Shown: one piece after another, positions 1 through 6,711 of the stretch
Layout: every line of letters begins with the position of its first letter
How positions within the stretch are numbered: the first letter of the stretch is position 1
DNA from: Methanoregula sp. UBA247
Lineage (GTDB): Archaea; Halobacteriota; Methanomicrobia; Methanomicrobiales; Methanospirillaceae
Direction of reading: 5' to 3'
Assembly: GCA_002495055.1 (NCBI GenBank)
Contig: DADR01000018.1
Coordinates: forward strand, 95,874-159,873
Length of the DNA: 64,000 bases
Notes under the pieces: generated by a model
Seen by the model: only the letters and a program-made list of their open reading frames with translations
Told to the model about the DNA's origin: nothing
Database searches by the model: none
Made by a program: the position numbers and the translations under genes

Positions 1-469
1 CCTGCTCATTTTTCCCAAACGCATCGATGACTGCCTCTGCATTCGTCTTCATCGCACACTGAATAAGTTTGGGTATGAAAACAAAGAGTGGAAGGAACAG
101 GATTGCGGCACCGATGAATGCTAATGAGATCTCTGTCTGTACGGCAAACCAGCACCCGGCAGGGACTGCTATGCTCCCCGCCAGGATGCCGGCCATCCCG
201 ACCTCGCCGAACCAGAAATAATGTTTTTTCTCCGCATAGTTCACGTTCTCTGCGCTGGTCAGCGTGGAAACGTCAAAGACACCGAGCGTGTTCAGCAGCC
301 CGTACCAAACCGCGTGTGTCTCAACCGGGTCTGCCACGATGCCAAGAAACAGCACCGCGACTGGCACCGTGAGCAGGATAAGGGGAAAGTGGGCGAGCAC
401 AAAGATGAGCCCGAGCAGGAATGCGGTCCCGCAGATGGCACACCGGGTCTGCAGTTCGTCCTCAAACAT
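1..469 (-). CDS. membrane protein, 3' end outside window
   Basis: Reading the minus strand from the ATG at 469 gives an open frame that runs off the window edge (about 156 codons seen). It starts MFEDELQTRCAICGTAFLLG, continues with two hydrophobic stretches near residues 15-45, and has two more near residues 95-140. This suggests a four-pass membrane protein with a CxxC pair near the N-terminus. It overlaps the upstream gene by 8 bases, as expected for a translationally coupled operon. I do not recognise the family. The last visible residues (AEAVIDAFGKNEQ) match the start of a gene relic at 33941-34102, which shows what the missing C-terminus probably looks like. The operon context suggests an integrated virus or plasmid, but this is inference. 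Confidence 0.7.
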   Translation of the reverse strand, partial: MFEDELQTRCAICGTAFLLGLIFVLAHFPLILLTVPVAVLFLGIVADPVETHAVWYGLLNTLGVFDVSTLTSAENVNYAEKKHYFWFGEVGMAGILAGSIAVPAGCWFAVQTEISLAFIGAAILFLPLFVFIPKLIQCAMKTNAEAVIDAFGKNEQ

Positions 470-938
470 ACGTATCTTCCGCAATCCTGAACTCAAACAC
501 CGGGCTGGAATACCCGCCGTTCTCCGGGCTGAAGTCCCTGGCCCGACCCATCTGGGCAAACTTACGCCTTCCTGTACGGACCTGCACGGTGTGAATACCC
601 GGTGAACGAGGATGCACCCGCCGACCATCTCTATCGTGCATCTCCTCATACGGAGGGATATCGAACCAGTCCGGCCAGAACCGGATTCCCTGCGGGACAT
701 CCGTCCCCCGCCGCAGGTCCTGCAACCGCATCGGGGAGAGGTTATCATAAATCACATCGATGATCAGGTTCTCATCACCCATGTCAGGATTCAGATCCAG
801 TTCGTAGAACAGGGGGTTTCGCCGCACCTCGTCCGGAGTCAGCGGGGTGTCCATGGTCAATGGCTCAAGCCCGCCAAATCTGCCCCGGTACAAGCCGGTC
901 ACTTTTGCGATGGCGTGGGATACAAGTTTAGTTTCCAT
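462..938 (-). CDS. conserved-looking hypothetical protein of small-gene operon
   Basis: This is a soluble protein of about 158 aa, with no signal peptide or membrane segment and no motif that I recognise. It is rich in Arg, Asp and Pro. The ATG at 938 (METKLVSHAIAK) is preferred over an upstream ATG at 962, because an AAGGAG motif sits 7 bases before it. It overlaps the preceding gene by 11 bases and the following membrane protein gene by 8. The middle part (NPLFYELDLNPDMGDENLII) has the look of a folded domain. Its function is unknown. The compact, overlapping arrangement is what viral or plasmid modules show in this order of archaea. Confidence 0.6.
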   Translation of the reverse strand: METKLVSHAIAKVTGLYRGRFGGLEPLTMDTPLTPDEVRRNPLFYELDLNPDMGDENLIIDVIYDNLSPMRLQDLRRGTDVPQGIRFWPDWFDIPPYEEMHDRDGRRVHPRSPGIHTVQVRTGRRKFAQMGRARDFSPENGGYSSPVFEFRIAEDTYV

Positions 939-1092
939 GGCAGTTCTCCTTGTGAGCGTCATGTTCAGCCCGGAGTTTTTTGAACTCCTCTACAATCTCA
1001 TCATACCTGCCGATCTTCTGGTAGATGACAAACAGCAGGGGATAGAGCGGGAGCACGACTCCCAGCATCAGCCCTGCATTTTCGGTTTCCAT
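928..1092 (-). CDS. small single-pass membrane protein
   Basis: A 54-aa protein with a hydrophobic segment at about residues 8-26 (LMLGVVLPLYPLLFVIYQ), followed by a charged, helix-prone tail (EIVEEFKKLRAEHDAHKEN). The start at 1092 is chosen because AGAGG lies 6 bases upstream. A longer reading from 1125 lacks such a site. A membrane helix plus a coiled tail is common for holin-like or scaffold-like small proteins, but no family is recognised. It overlaps the next gene by 11 bases. Confidence 0.55.
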   Translation of the reverse strand: METENAGLMLGVVLPLYPLLFVIYQKIGRYDEIVEEFKKLRAEHDAHKENCHGN

Positions 1093-1182
1093 AACGGTCC
1101 TCTTTGCAAACGACGAGAGGGCCACAAAAGAGAGGGGACCTGAAAGGTCGCCTCCCTTCCGGGTCGTTTCGTCTGATGAAAT

Positions 1183-1686
1183 TCAGGCAAGGGCCGGGAC
1201 GGTGTCCGCCCATGTCTCGACTGCCGTGCGGATGGCCTCGTCCGAGTAGGATGTCAGGGTGACCTGGTCACGGCTGAAGTTCAGCATGTAGAGTTCTCCG
1301 TTGGCGTCATGGCAGCGGAGGGTTGCCGTGAAGGAATCGTTCCCGGGATCGTGGATTGCGGTACCGGCGTGTGCAGTAGTGACATCAGCGGCTGCCAGCA
1401 ACGCGGTCACTCCGGCATTGAACCCTGCAAGGGTGCTGAAACGGTGAGATGCGTTCCCGACGTTCTTTGCACTCCCGTCCTCGTACACTACCCGTGCAGT
1501 GTACGATTCCCGGGTCTTCTCTACCGGGTTATGGTTCTCCCCGGCGGTCATATACGATACACAGGCAAACGGGTTGTCAGTGATAACCGACTGGACGATC
1601 GAGTTGAACGCCGTTATGTCTGCAATGGGGCTCGCGAGGACGCGAACCGCGGTTTTGGTCTGTGAGTTCTGTACGAAATCTGCCAT
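1183..1686 (-). CDS. 167-aa unknown protein, possible structural protein of an integrated element
   Basis: Starts MADFVQNSQTKTAVRVLASP after a good ribosome binding site (AGGAAG, 6 bases before the ATG). The protein is rich in Ala, Thr and Ser with few Lys, has a regular alternation of beta-type segments, and has a C-terminal stretch resembling an amphipathic helix. There is no signal peptide, membrane segment or catalytic motif. It is the largest gene in this minus-strand operon apart from the partial membrane protein. Ala/Thr-rich composition without Cys clusters is typical of coat-like proteins, but I cannot show that this is one. It is separated from the next gene upstream by about 100 bases. 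Confidence 0.6.
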   Translation of the reverse strand: MADFVQNSQTKTAVRVLASPIADITAFNSIVQSVITDNPFACVSYMTAGENHNPVEKTRESYTARVVYEDGSAKNVGNASHRFSTLAGFNAGVTALLAAADVTTAHAGTAIHDPGNDSFTATLRCHDANGELYMLNFSRDQVTLTSYSDEAIRTAVETWADTVPALA

Positions 1687-1784
1687 TTTTTACTTCCTGG
1701 CCCCCGGGCGCCCGTGGGTTGAATACGTATCTGTCCCGGTGGGCACTTAGGGGTTACTGAAGGACCGGCGTGAAATGAAAGTTT

Positions 1785-2033
1785 TCACGCCTGACTAAAG
1801 GTATCCTTCACTGCCCCGCTGATCGCATGTTCAGGTTTTGTGGGGTGTACCTTCCGGTACTCTCTTTTGCGGGTCTCTACAACCAGCAGATACCGGTTTT
1901 TAAACATTTTCTTCGCTGTTATCCGGTACACCCGGGTATGCCGGCCTTTTATCAGGTCGGCGATTGTCCTGGGGATGAGGTGGAGCGGGATATCAGGGAC
2001 GTGTGCAGAGGTGATGGCAGTATCAGCGGGCAT
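1785..2033 (-). CDS. small basic hypothetical protein
   Basis: This protein of about 82 aa starts MPADTAITSAHVPDIPLHL. The ATG at 2033 has a GAGGT motif 8 bases upstream and lies 11 bases inside the preceding gene. The body is strongly basic (VETRKREYRKVHPTKPEH), so nucleic acid binding is possible. It shares the PLHLI wording with the next protein upstream (IPLHLIGLKG in the gene at 2023-2394), and may be a shortened relative. No domain is recognised. Confidence 0.5.
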   Translation of the reverse strand: MPADTAITSAHVPDIPLHLIPRTIADLIKGRHTRVYRITAKKMFKNRYLLVVETRKREYRKVHPTKPEHAISGAVKDTFSQA

Positions 2034-2394
2034 AGGCAGCAACCTCCCTGATGGTATGGGAAAGCACCTCGTAGCAATGGATCGCATGGCCCGGTGGACT
2101 GACCCAGACCTCACATCGCAGGAACATGTTCCCGGGCGACCGGGACAACAGTGAGCGGAACTGGCAGATATCGAACCGGCAGAACGATTCAACATACGGT
2201 ATACTCACTGATCCCCGGGCTAATCGGAGTCTCACGCAGAGAGCTTCGTAATCACCCTTCAGGCCGATGAGGTGCAGGGGGATGGAGTGCGAAAGCTCGT
2301 TGTCAGTCACTGGCTGTACCGGGACGTAACCCCGTGACACCAGCAGTTTTGCCGACCGGTTCTTCAGGGAATGAAACGATTCATGCGAGGTCAT
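2023..2394 (-). CDS. hypothetical protein, paralogue of the upstream gene
   Basis: A 123-aa protein starting MTSHESFHSLKNRSAKLLVS. A GGAG motif 7 bases before the ATG and a 4-base ATGA overlap with the previous gene support the start. Its second half (residues about 75-120) aligns well with the 139-aa product of 2391-2810: both carry FRSLLSRSPGN / YRRVLSGSPKA, then LRCEVW / LHCEIW, and end in CYEVLSHTIREV / CFEVLPGSIREI. The pair is therefore a tandem duplication. A conserved Cys and Trp in RCEVW/HCEIW may be structural. The function is unknown; it is probably a small alpha/beta protein. Confidence 0.6.
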   Translation of the reverse strand: MTSHESFHSLKNRSAKLLVSRGYVPVQPVTDNELSHSIPLHLIGLKGDYEALCVRLRLARGSVSIPYVESFCRFDICQFRSLLSRSPGNMFLRCEVWVSPPGHAIHCYEVLSHTIREVAAYAR

Positions 2395-2810
2395 CTGGTT
2401 ACTCCCCGGTCAGGAAAAGGTGTACCGGTATCCGGGGCCAGCAATGAAATTTCCCGTATACTGCCGGGGAGCACCTCAAAGCACCGGTACCCGCCGTACA
2501 GGGAATAGATCCAGATCTCGCAGTGCAAGGCGATAGCTTTTGGAGATCCGGAAAGGACCCTCCGGTAGAGGGCAATTTCTCCTTTGCACCGTATCTCGAT
2601 ATCCCGGATTGCCCGGGATTTGCTGGAAATTTTCCTGATCCGGATATACCTCGTTTCATCAGGTCCGCGGGTGGCTACCAGGTGGACCGGGGGGAAATGC
2701 CGTTTGTCCCCGACCGGAACAATCCGGACCTGGTAATGATGATACTCAAGCAGCTCACGGAGACCTTCTTCAAGAACAATGCAGCGCCGGCTCGTCACGG
2801 GGCAACACAT
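2391..2810 (-). CDS. hypothetical protein, paralogue of the downstream gene
   Basis: A 139-aa protein. A central part (HYQVRIVPVGDKRHFPPVHL) is followed by a paralogous C-terminal half shared with the gene at 2023-2394. It overlaps the preceding gene by 16 bases and the following one by 4. The composition is basic. The alternating hydrophobic pattern suggests a beta-rich domain that may bind nucleic acid or protein. I do not recognise a family. Confidence 0.55.
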   Translation of the reverse strand: MCCPVTSRRCIVLEEGLRELLEYHHYQVRIVPVGDKRHFPPVHLVATRGPDETRYIRIRKISSKSRAIRDIEIRCKGEIALYRRVLSGSPKAIALHCEIWIYSLYGGYRCFEVLPGSIREISLLAPDTGTPFPDRGVTR

Positions 2811-3181
2811 CCTTCAGGGTCCACGAGTATCCCGCTCTCCGGCTCACAAGGTGGCAGCTCACAGAAGATGCAGGATATCTCCTCACCAAGTGCAACCGCG
2901 AGGAACCTGTCGCGGGGGAGCATATACCGCTTGCTGCCGGCTGCGATAATAACGGCTCTCCCGGAGGGGCTGAGACGGACCGAACCGGAGACCTGATCAT
3001 CCGGGTCACGGCAGGATTCCCCCGCCCCGGATCCCCTCCTCGTGAGCGACACCCGCTCTCCCATGAAGAGCAGCCTGCCGAGGTCTTCTGGACAAAGAGC
3101 GTGGAGTTCTCCCCAAATGCGGACATGCATGCACCCGTCAGCACCACACACGACCTGGCCGCCGCTCGCAAAGGCCGTCAT
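2795..3181 (-). CDS. Cys-containing hypothetical protein
   Basis: A 128-aa protein starting MTAFASGGQVVCGADGCMHV. The ATG overlaps the previous stop by 4 bases (ATGA) and has GGAGGT just upstream. Cys residues near positions 12, 17 and 29, and a second group near the C-terminus (ISCIFCELPPCE), could bind a metal, although the spacing matches no ribbon that I know. No membrane segment is present. It is part of the compact minus-strand operon. Confidence 0.5.
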   Translation of the reverse strand: MTAFASGGQVVCGADGCMHVRIWGELHALCPEDLGRLLFMGERVSLTRRGSGAGESCRDPDDQVSGSVRLSPSGRAVIIAAGSKRYMLPRDRFLAVALGEEISCIFCELPPCEPESGILVDPEGCVAP

Positions 3182-3366
3182 GATACCTCCGCCTGCAGGG
3201 TGTCTGCCATGTATGCACAGGTGCGGAAGAAAGCGACATCATGATCGAGGCACTGCCCGGGATTTTCCCCGGGGTACCTTCCGGCCGGTCCTGATCCGGC
3301 AGGCCGCCACGGAGGCTGGATCACACCCTGATAAGGAACAATTACCCGGACAGTGTGTTCAACCAT
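3178..3366 (-). CDS. small hypothetical protein
   Basis: A 62-aa reading from the ATG at 3366 (MVEHTVRVIVPYQGVIQPPW), with AGAGGAAAG just upstream. A longer in-frame reading from 3549 looks non-coding in its first part. The C-terminus (DVAFFRTCAYMADTLQAEVS) looks helical. It overlaps its neighbours on both sides by a few bases. The function is unknown. Confidence 0.45.
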   Translation of the reverse strand: MVEHTVRVIVPYQGVIQPPWRPAGSGPAGRYPGENPGQCLDHDVAFFRTCAYMADTLQAEVS

Positions 3367-3617
3367 GATCTTTCCTCTGCTGTGGAAGCCGGTCTGCCTT
3401 TCATCAGCATCGACTGCTTCCCGTGTGACCCCGAGGGGGTCACGTGCATGAGCCTGCATTTTTTCACCAGTTTTTCTGCAATGTTCACCAACGATACCAG
3501 GAACGGGAAGAAGCAGGTACTCTTTGAGGCACTCTTTTCCCGCCCACATTTCAAGGAAGGCGCAGGTACCGGCGGTGAACAGAGCCCTGGCTGGAAATCC
3601 AGCAGATGAACCGCCAT
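3342..3617 (-). CDS. doubtful small basic protein
   Basis: A 91-aa frame starting MAVHLLDFQPGLCSPPVPAP that fills the space between the first operon gene and the gene at 3178-3366. It has a moderately hydrophobic stretch (CFFPFLVSLVNIAEKL) and a basic tail. No convincing ribosome binding site is seen. It is kept because the operon otherwise leaves no gaps, but it may be non-coding. Confidence 0.3.
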   Translation of the reverse strand: MAVHLLDFQPGLCSPPVPAPSLKCGREKSASKSTCFFPFLVSLVNIAEKLVKKCRLMHVTPSGSHGKQSMLMKGRPASTAEERSWLNTLSG

Positions 3618-3683
3618 GAGGATTCGGCAGGTGATCTATACGGAAGATTGCCAGGACATCAATTCAAAACCGGTTACCGGCGT

Positions 3684-3920
3684 CTACCTATCACCAAAAA
3701 ACGTATAGAGAGAAAAGATTGGGGAGTGGTCGCTTGTCAGCCGGTATCTCCGGGCCATTTTCATTGCATTGCGCATTTTGGAGGGGATACCGGGTACCAG
3801 GAACTTCAGAACCGGGACCTTAGGCGCAAGCTTACGTGTCAAAGCATGGAATTGTGCTTTGAGAACTTTTGCGACCTCTTTTGCCCGTGTTACCAGTTTC
3901 CTGAAAAATTCCCTGATCAT
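3684..3920 (-). CDS. small basic protein, first gene of the minus-strand operon
   Basis: A 78-aa protein starting MIREFFRKLVTRAKEVAKVL. The first 45 residues are strongly basic and helix-prone (RKLVTRAKEVAKVLKAQFHAL, then TRKLAPKVPV), and the product is likely to bind nucleic acid or membrane surfaces. The ATG at 3920 is preferred over an in-frame TTG at 3932. A clear TATA box lies about 30 bases upstream, so the messenger should be nearly leaderless. No family is recognised. Confidence 0.5.
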   Translation of the reverse strand: MIREFFRKLVTRAKEVAKVLKAQFHALTRKLAPKVPVLKFLVPGIPSKMRNAMKMARRYRLTSDHSPIFSLYTFFGDR

Positions 3921-3947
3921 TATAATAATCAAAAGTCAGTAAGTGGG

Positions 3948-3955
3948 TATATAAA
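3948..3955 (-). promoter_or_regulatory. TATA box of the 1-3920 operon
   Basis: On the minus strand the sequence reads TTTATATA, centred about 30 bases before the ATG at 3920. This is the usual distance for an archaeal promoter with a very short leader. No other good TATA box is seen inside the operon. Confidence 0.6.
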
Positions 3956-4207
3956 GGAACCAGAACCGGAAGGTTACATCAATCGGTTTTACGCAGTTAT
4001 TTGCCAGAAAAACCGGTTTTTTGGAAATAAAAATAAAAACGCGGCAGGAATTTTTGAAAAAACCGGATAAAAAGATGAATGTTGTGGTCAAAGGGGGATT
4101 TGGGGTTGGAGGGTGCGGCAAATGTGGGGGGTGAGGAAAAAGTTGGTAGAAGATACGTTAAATTGTATTTGAAGTATCAATCAAATGTTGGATGTATTCA
4201 TAAAAAT

Positions 4208-4810
4208 TTATGGTATATGGAAATCAGTTTTGTTTTTTCCTTGTTTCAGACGAATCTTATTTACACTAGAATAATAATTAATTTTCTTAAGCATTTTTTC
4301 AACACCTTCTATTCCATGATCAATATAGACAGCACCAATAAGTGCCTCAAAACAATCAGCTAATTTTTTAGTTGTTTTTTGCTCCCAGATTTTCCGTGTT
4401 TCCTCATCTGGCCCCCAAATCACATATTTCTGAAGATTTATACACTCTTTTGAGAATTCCTGAACGACATCATTCATTCCATACCATTTTCGATATCCAT
4501 CGATTATCTTTCGAGATTTCTTTTTCTCCTTCTCTTGCTCGGTGAGAATGGGCTTGATAAAATGACTGAAAATTGCAAAGTCAAGTACTGTGTCGCCAAT
4601 TGTATCCAATCCAATCTGATTTCCATTATCTTTGTGTTCTGTCAAATATCCGGCTTGATTGAAAAAGGCGCTGCGGGTTAAAGCTCGGATTAAGAGATCT
4701 CGATTATTAAATTTAAAATCTAATAAATCGTCTTCAACGGGAACACATTTTTCCTTTTGATAATCTTCCCAGGTAATCATCATATTTTCATTCACTACTT
4801 TCGATAACAT
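4208..4810 (-). CDS. RNase III-domain protein without dsRNA-binding domain
   Basis: A 200-aa protein with both RNase III signature blocks. Residues 66-80 read IGLDTIGDTVLDFAI, matching the family's LEFLGDAVL block, and residues 151-163 read ADCFEALIGAVYI. The metal-binding positions are D69 (Asp for the usual Glu), D73, D152 and E155; the outer Glu of the first block is replaced by Ile. The C-terminal double-stranded RNA binding domain of bacterial RNase III is absent; the chain ends about 45 residues after block two. RNase III is uncommon in archaea. It is the last gene of a three-gene operon with an XRE regulator and an SRA-like nuclease, and overlaps the nuclease gene by 23 bases if the ATG at 4810 is used. 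A second ATG at 4783 would give no overlap. Likely role: cleavage of structured or duplex RNA, perhaps phage RNA. The role is inference. Confidence 0.8.
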   Translation of the reverse strand: MLSKVVNENMMITWEDYQKEKCVPVEDDLLDFKFNNRDLLIRALTRSAFFNQAGYLTEHKDNGNQIGLDTIGDTVLDFAIFSHFIKPILTEQEKEKKKSRKIIDGYRKWYGMNDVVQEFSKECINLQKYVIWGPDEETRKIWEQKTTKKLADCFEALIGAVYIDHGIEGVEKMLKKINYYSSVNKIRLKQGKNKTDFHIP

Positions 4811-6317
4811 TACTCATCTTAGGAAATCTCACTCCTTCAACATCCATTTTATATGTCAAAATTTTGATTTCCAATTTATATAAGGCGTTTCTGGTTTCAT
4901 CATCAACAATTTCTGGAATGACTATAATTCGGAGGGGAGCATATTTCTGCCGTGCTCCATGATACATCAGCTGTCCAATCGCTGTGTAAATGCTGGTAGG
5001 AAATGCATCCGTTTTTACTTCGAAGAGAATTTTTGCCTCATTCCCTGAAGAGGGGATAAAAAGATCCCGAGCACGAGTTCCAACAGGATCATTTGCCACA
5101 AAATAACCTAATTTTTCCATCTCTTCTTTAAGTCGAGATATGATCATGCCATGATAACAAGAAGCAACAATGGTATCCGGTTTTTTTGTATAGGTTTTCT
5201 CACCTTGAAACTCAGGAGTATATTTTGGCGAGGAATTAATTGAAAGATTCGATGATGAAATGGGAGACCCCAGTTTTATTCTAGTTTTGAATTCTGCCAC
5301 TTCATTGACGAATGCAGCAACTTGAGCAGGGAAAAGTGGATCTTCCACTGTACCTAATATTATCACTTCTTCTCTATCTGACTGGTCCCACAAAACAGTC
5401 TGCATATTTTGAGCATTATAGAATTCAAGAAAAGCATCTTTTCCAATACCTTTCTTACCCCCTCCAACTTTACCTGAATGCCCGATAAAGAATCGCCCAT
5501 TTTCATCTTTTAAAAAACGTCCTCCAACACTTTTTCGCGGATTTTTGTGATCGTAATTGATCTCCAATGAGATGTCATTCATTGCTCTTAATGTTGGATT
5601 TCCTATCCCAAACAGAGCACCATAACACTTATTCGGAAAATCACGCCATTCAGGATCGAAATAATTCCAAATATTCAATGAAGAATGCCAGATGACATTT
5701 TTTTGTGTTGACCCTGCACTCCATCCAAATTTGGCATTGACTTCATTCCCTTTTACCATAGCCTTTTCGAATTCCTTATAACAAGCAGCAATTTCTTTAG
5801 CATCTGAAAGAGCCTGCAAAGAAGATATCTCATATTTCATTTTGGATTTGATTTTGGTTTTTAGCCGTTTTTCATCAACAAAATCAGAACTTGGGATCAA
5901 TTTAAAAACTATTACACGTCTGTTTATTCCGTTTTTATCTGGTCCAGATTTGTAATACCAATCTGTGCACACCATCTGACCGATATATTTTACTTTTGCT
6001 TTTTCTTGTTGTTCGAAAACTTCCAATTCCTTTCTATTTTTGAGATGTTCTTTAACGGCAAGATTCCCTCGTGAAAATTCCATATCTCCATCTTGGCCCT
6101 CTCCCGTGTAATGGAAAACTCCATTTTCCCATCCGTCGTTATAGCCGTATTGAGCACCGGATTCACCGGTAAACAAAAAAATAACTGGGTATTTCGCTGA
6201 GGTTGAAATACCACTTTGGCGAGAGCCTCCGTATTTGTCGTGAAGATCGCTTCTTCGATAGATTTTATCTGAGATGAATTTTTGTCCCTCACTTAGAGTT
6301 GGCAAATTATCAGTCAT
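4788..6317 (-). CDS. SRA-like / PD-(D/E)XK modification-dependent restriction nuclease
   Basis: A 509-aa protein with three visible modules. Residues 15-110 (YRRSDLHDKYGGSRQSGIST, then YNDGWENGVFHYTGEGQDGD and RGNLAVKEH) resemble the SRA-like domain of ScoMcrA-type type IV enzymes, which read modified bases. Residues about 200-360 form a middle module with HSGKVGGGKKGIGKDAF, known to me only from similar nucleases. Residues 395-470 are a PD-(D/E)XK nuclease with D418, E433-x-K435 and a following IGQLMYH helix. It overlaps the XRE gene by 4 bases and is coupled to the RNase III gene. Expected role: cut DNA carrying modified cytosine. Whether it can sense phosphorothioate, which the neighbouring dnd genes make, is open; self-cutting would have to be avoided. 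Strongly A+T-rich, like the rest of the island. Confidence 0.75.
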   Translation of the reverse strand: MTDNLPTLSEGQKFISDKIYRRSDLHDKYGGSRQSGISTSAKYPVIFLFTGESGAQYGYNDGWENGVFHYTGEGQDGDMEFSRGNLAVKEHLKNRKELEVFEQQEKAKVKYIGQMVCTDWYYKSGPDKNGINRRVIVFKLIPSSDFVDEKRLKTKIKSKMKYEISSLQALSDAKEIAACYKEFEKAMVKGNEVNAKFGWSAGSTQKNVIWHSSLNIWNYFDPEWRDFPNKCYGALFGIGNPTLRAMNDISLEINYDHKNPRKSVGGRFLKDENGRFFIGHSGKVGGGKKGIGKDAFLEFYNAQNMQTVLWDQSDREEVIILGTVEDPLFPAQVAAFVNEVAEFKTRIKLGSPISSSNLSINSSPKYTPEFQGEKTYTKKPDTIVASCYHGMIISRLKEEMEKLGYFVANDPVGTRARDLFIPSSGNEAKILFEVKTDAFPTSIYTAIGQLMYHGARQKYAPLRIIVIPEIVDDETRNALYKLEIKILTYKMDVEGVRFPKMSNVIESSE

Positions 6318-6571
6318 TGTTTGCCCCTTTTTCTGATAAGAGAAAATTCCAGATCTTGATCTTCAAATTTCGAAAAAAGTTCTGAGGGTGAAATCTCAAG
6401 TGCTGAACAAATTTTCAAAATCGTGGAAAATGTCGGGCTTCGTTTCCCGTTCTCGATGAGACTGATGAACGTTCGGTCGAGGCCAGTGAGTTTGGCGAGT
6501 TTTTCTTGTGAAATTTTTTTGGCTTTTCGTTCTTCTTGCAATATTTTGCCAAAAATCTCTTCTTTGTGCAT
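6314..6571 (-). CDS. XRE-family HTH regulator, C-protein-like
   Basis: An 85-aa protein consisting of one lambda-repressor-type helix-turn-helix: ILQEERKAKKISQEKLAKLT, GLDRTFISLIENGKRSPTF, then a short C-terminal helix. Length, fold and position directly before a restriction nuclease (4-base overlap) match the controller (C) proteins of restriction-modification systems, which are about 80 aa and delay nuclease synthesis. Upstream is a cluster of inverted repeats containing GACTATAGTC, close to the C-box consensus GACTnnnAGTC. Expected role: autoregulator of the nuclease/RNase III operon. Confidence 0.85.
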   Translation of the reverse strand: MHKEEIFGKILQEERKAKKISQEKLAKLTGLDRTFISLIENGKRSPTFSTILKICSALEISPSELFSKFEDQDLEFSLIRKRGKQ

Positions 6572-6608
6572 TTTTTCACTGAATGAGATTCAATGAAAAG
6601 GGGCTAAT

Positions 6609-6631
6609 GTCTATCGCAGACTATAGTCGAC
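6609..6631. promoter_or_regulatory. C-box-like operator cluster
   Basis: Three overlapping palindromes lie between the divergent genes: GTCT-atcgc-AGAC (6609-6621), the perfect 10-mer GACTATAGTC (6619-6628), and GTCGAC (6626-6631). C-proteins bind tandem boxes of form GACTnnnAGTC, and the 10-mer differs only in its spacer length. The site is about 40-60 bases before the XRE start and about 80 before the DGQHR gene, so one protein could control both directions. Confidence 0.5.
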
Positions 6632-6711
6632 AATATTCAAAAATCCAAAATCTCTTACGTAAAGAACAAAATGAAATGTTTATCATCAAATCAAAGGATT
6701 AATCCTATATT

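Noticed and set aside
3606..4070. 154-aa plus-strand frame at the end of the first operon
   Set aside because: It runs against the small-gene operon and over its TATA box, without ribosome site or domain pattern.
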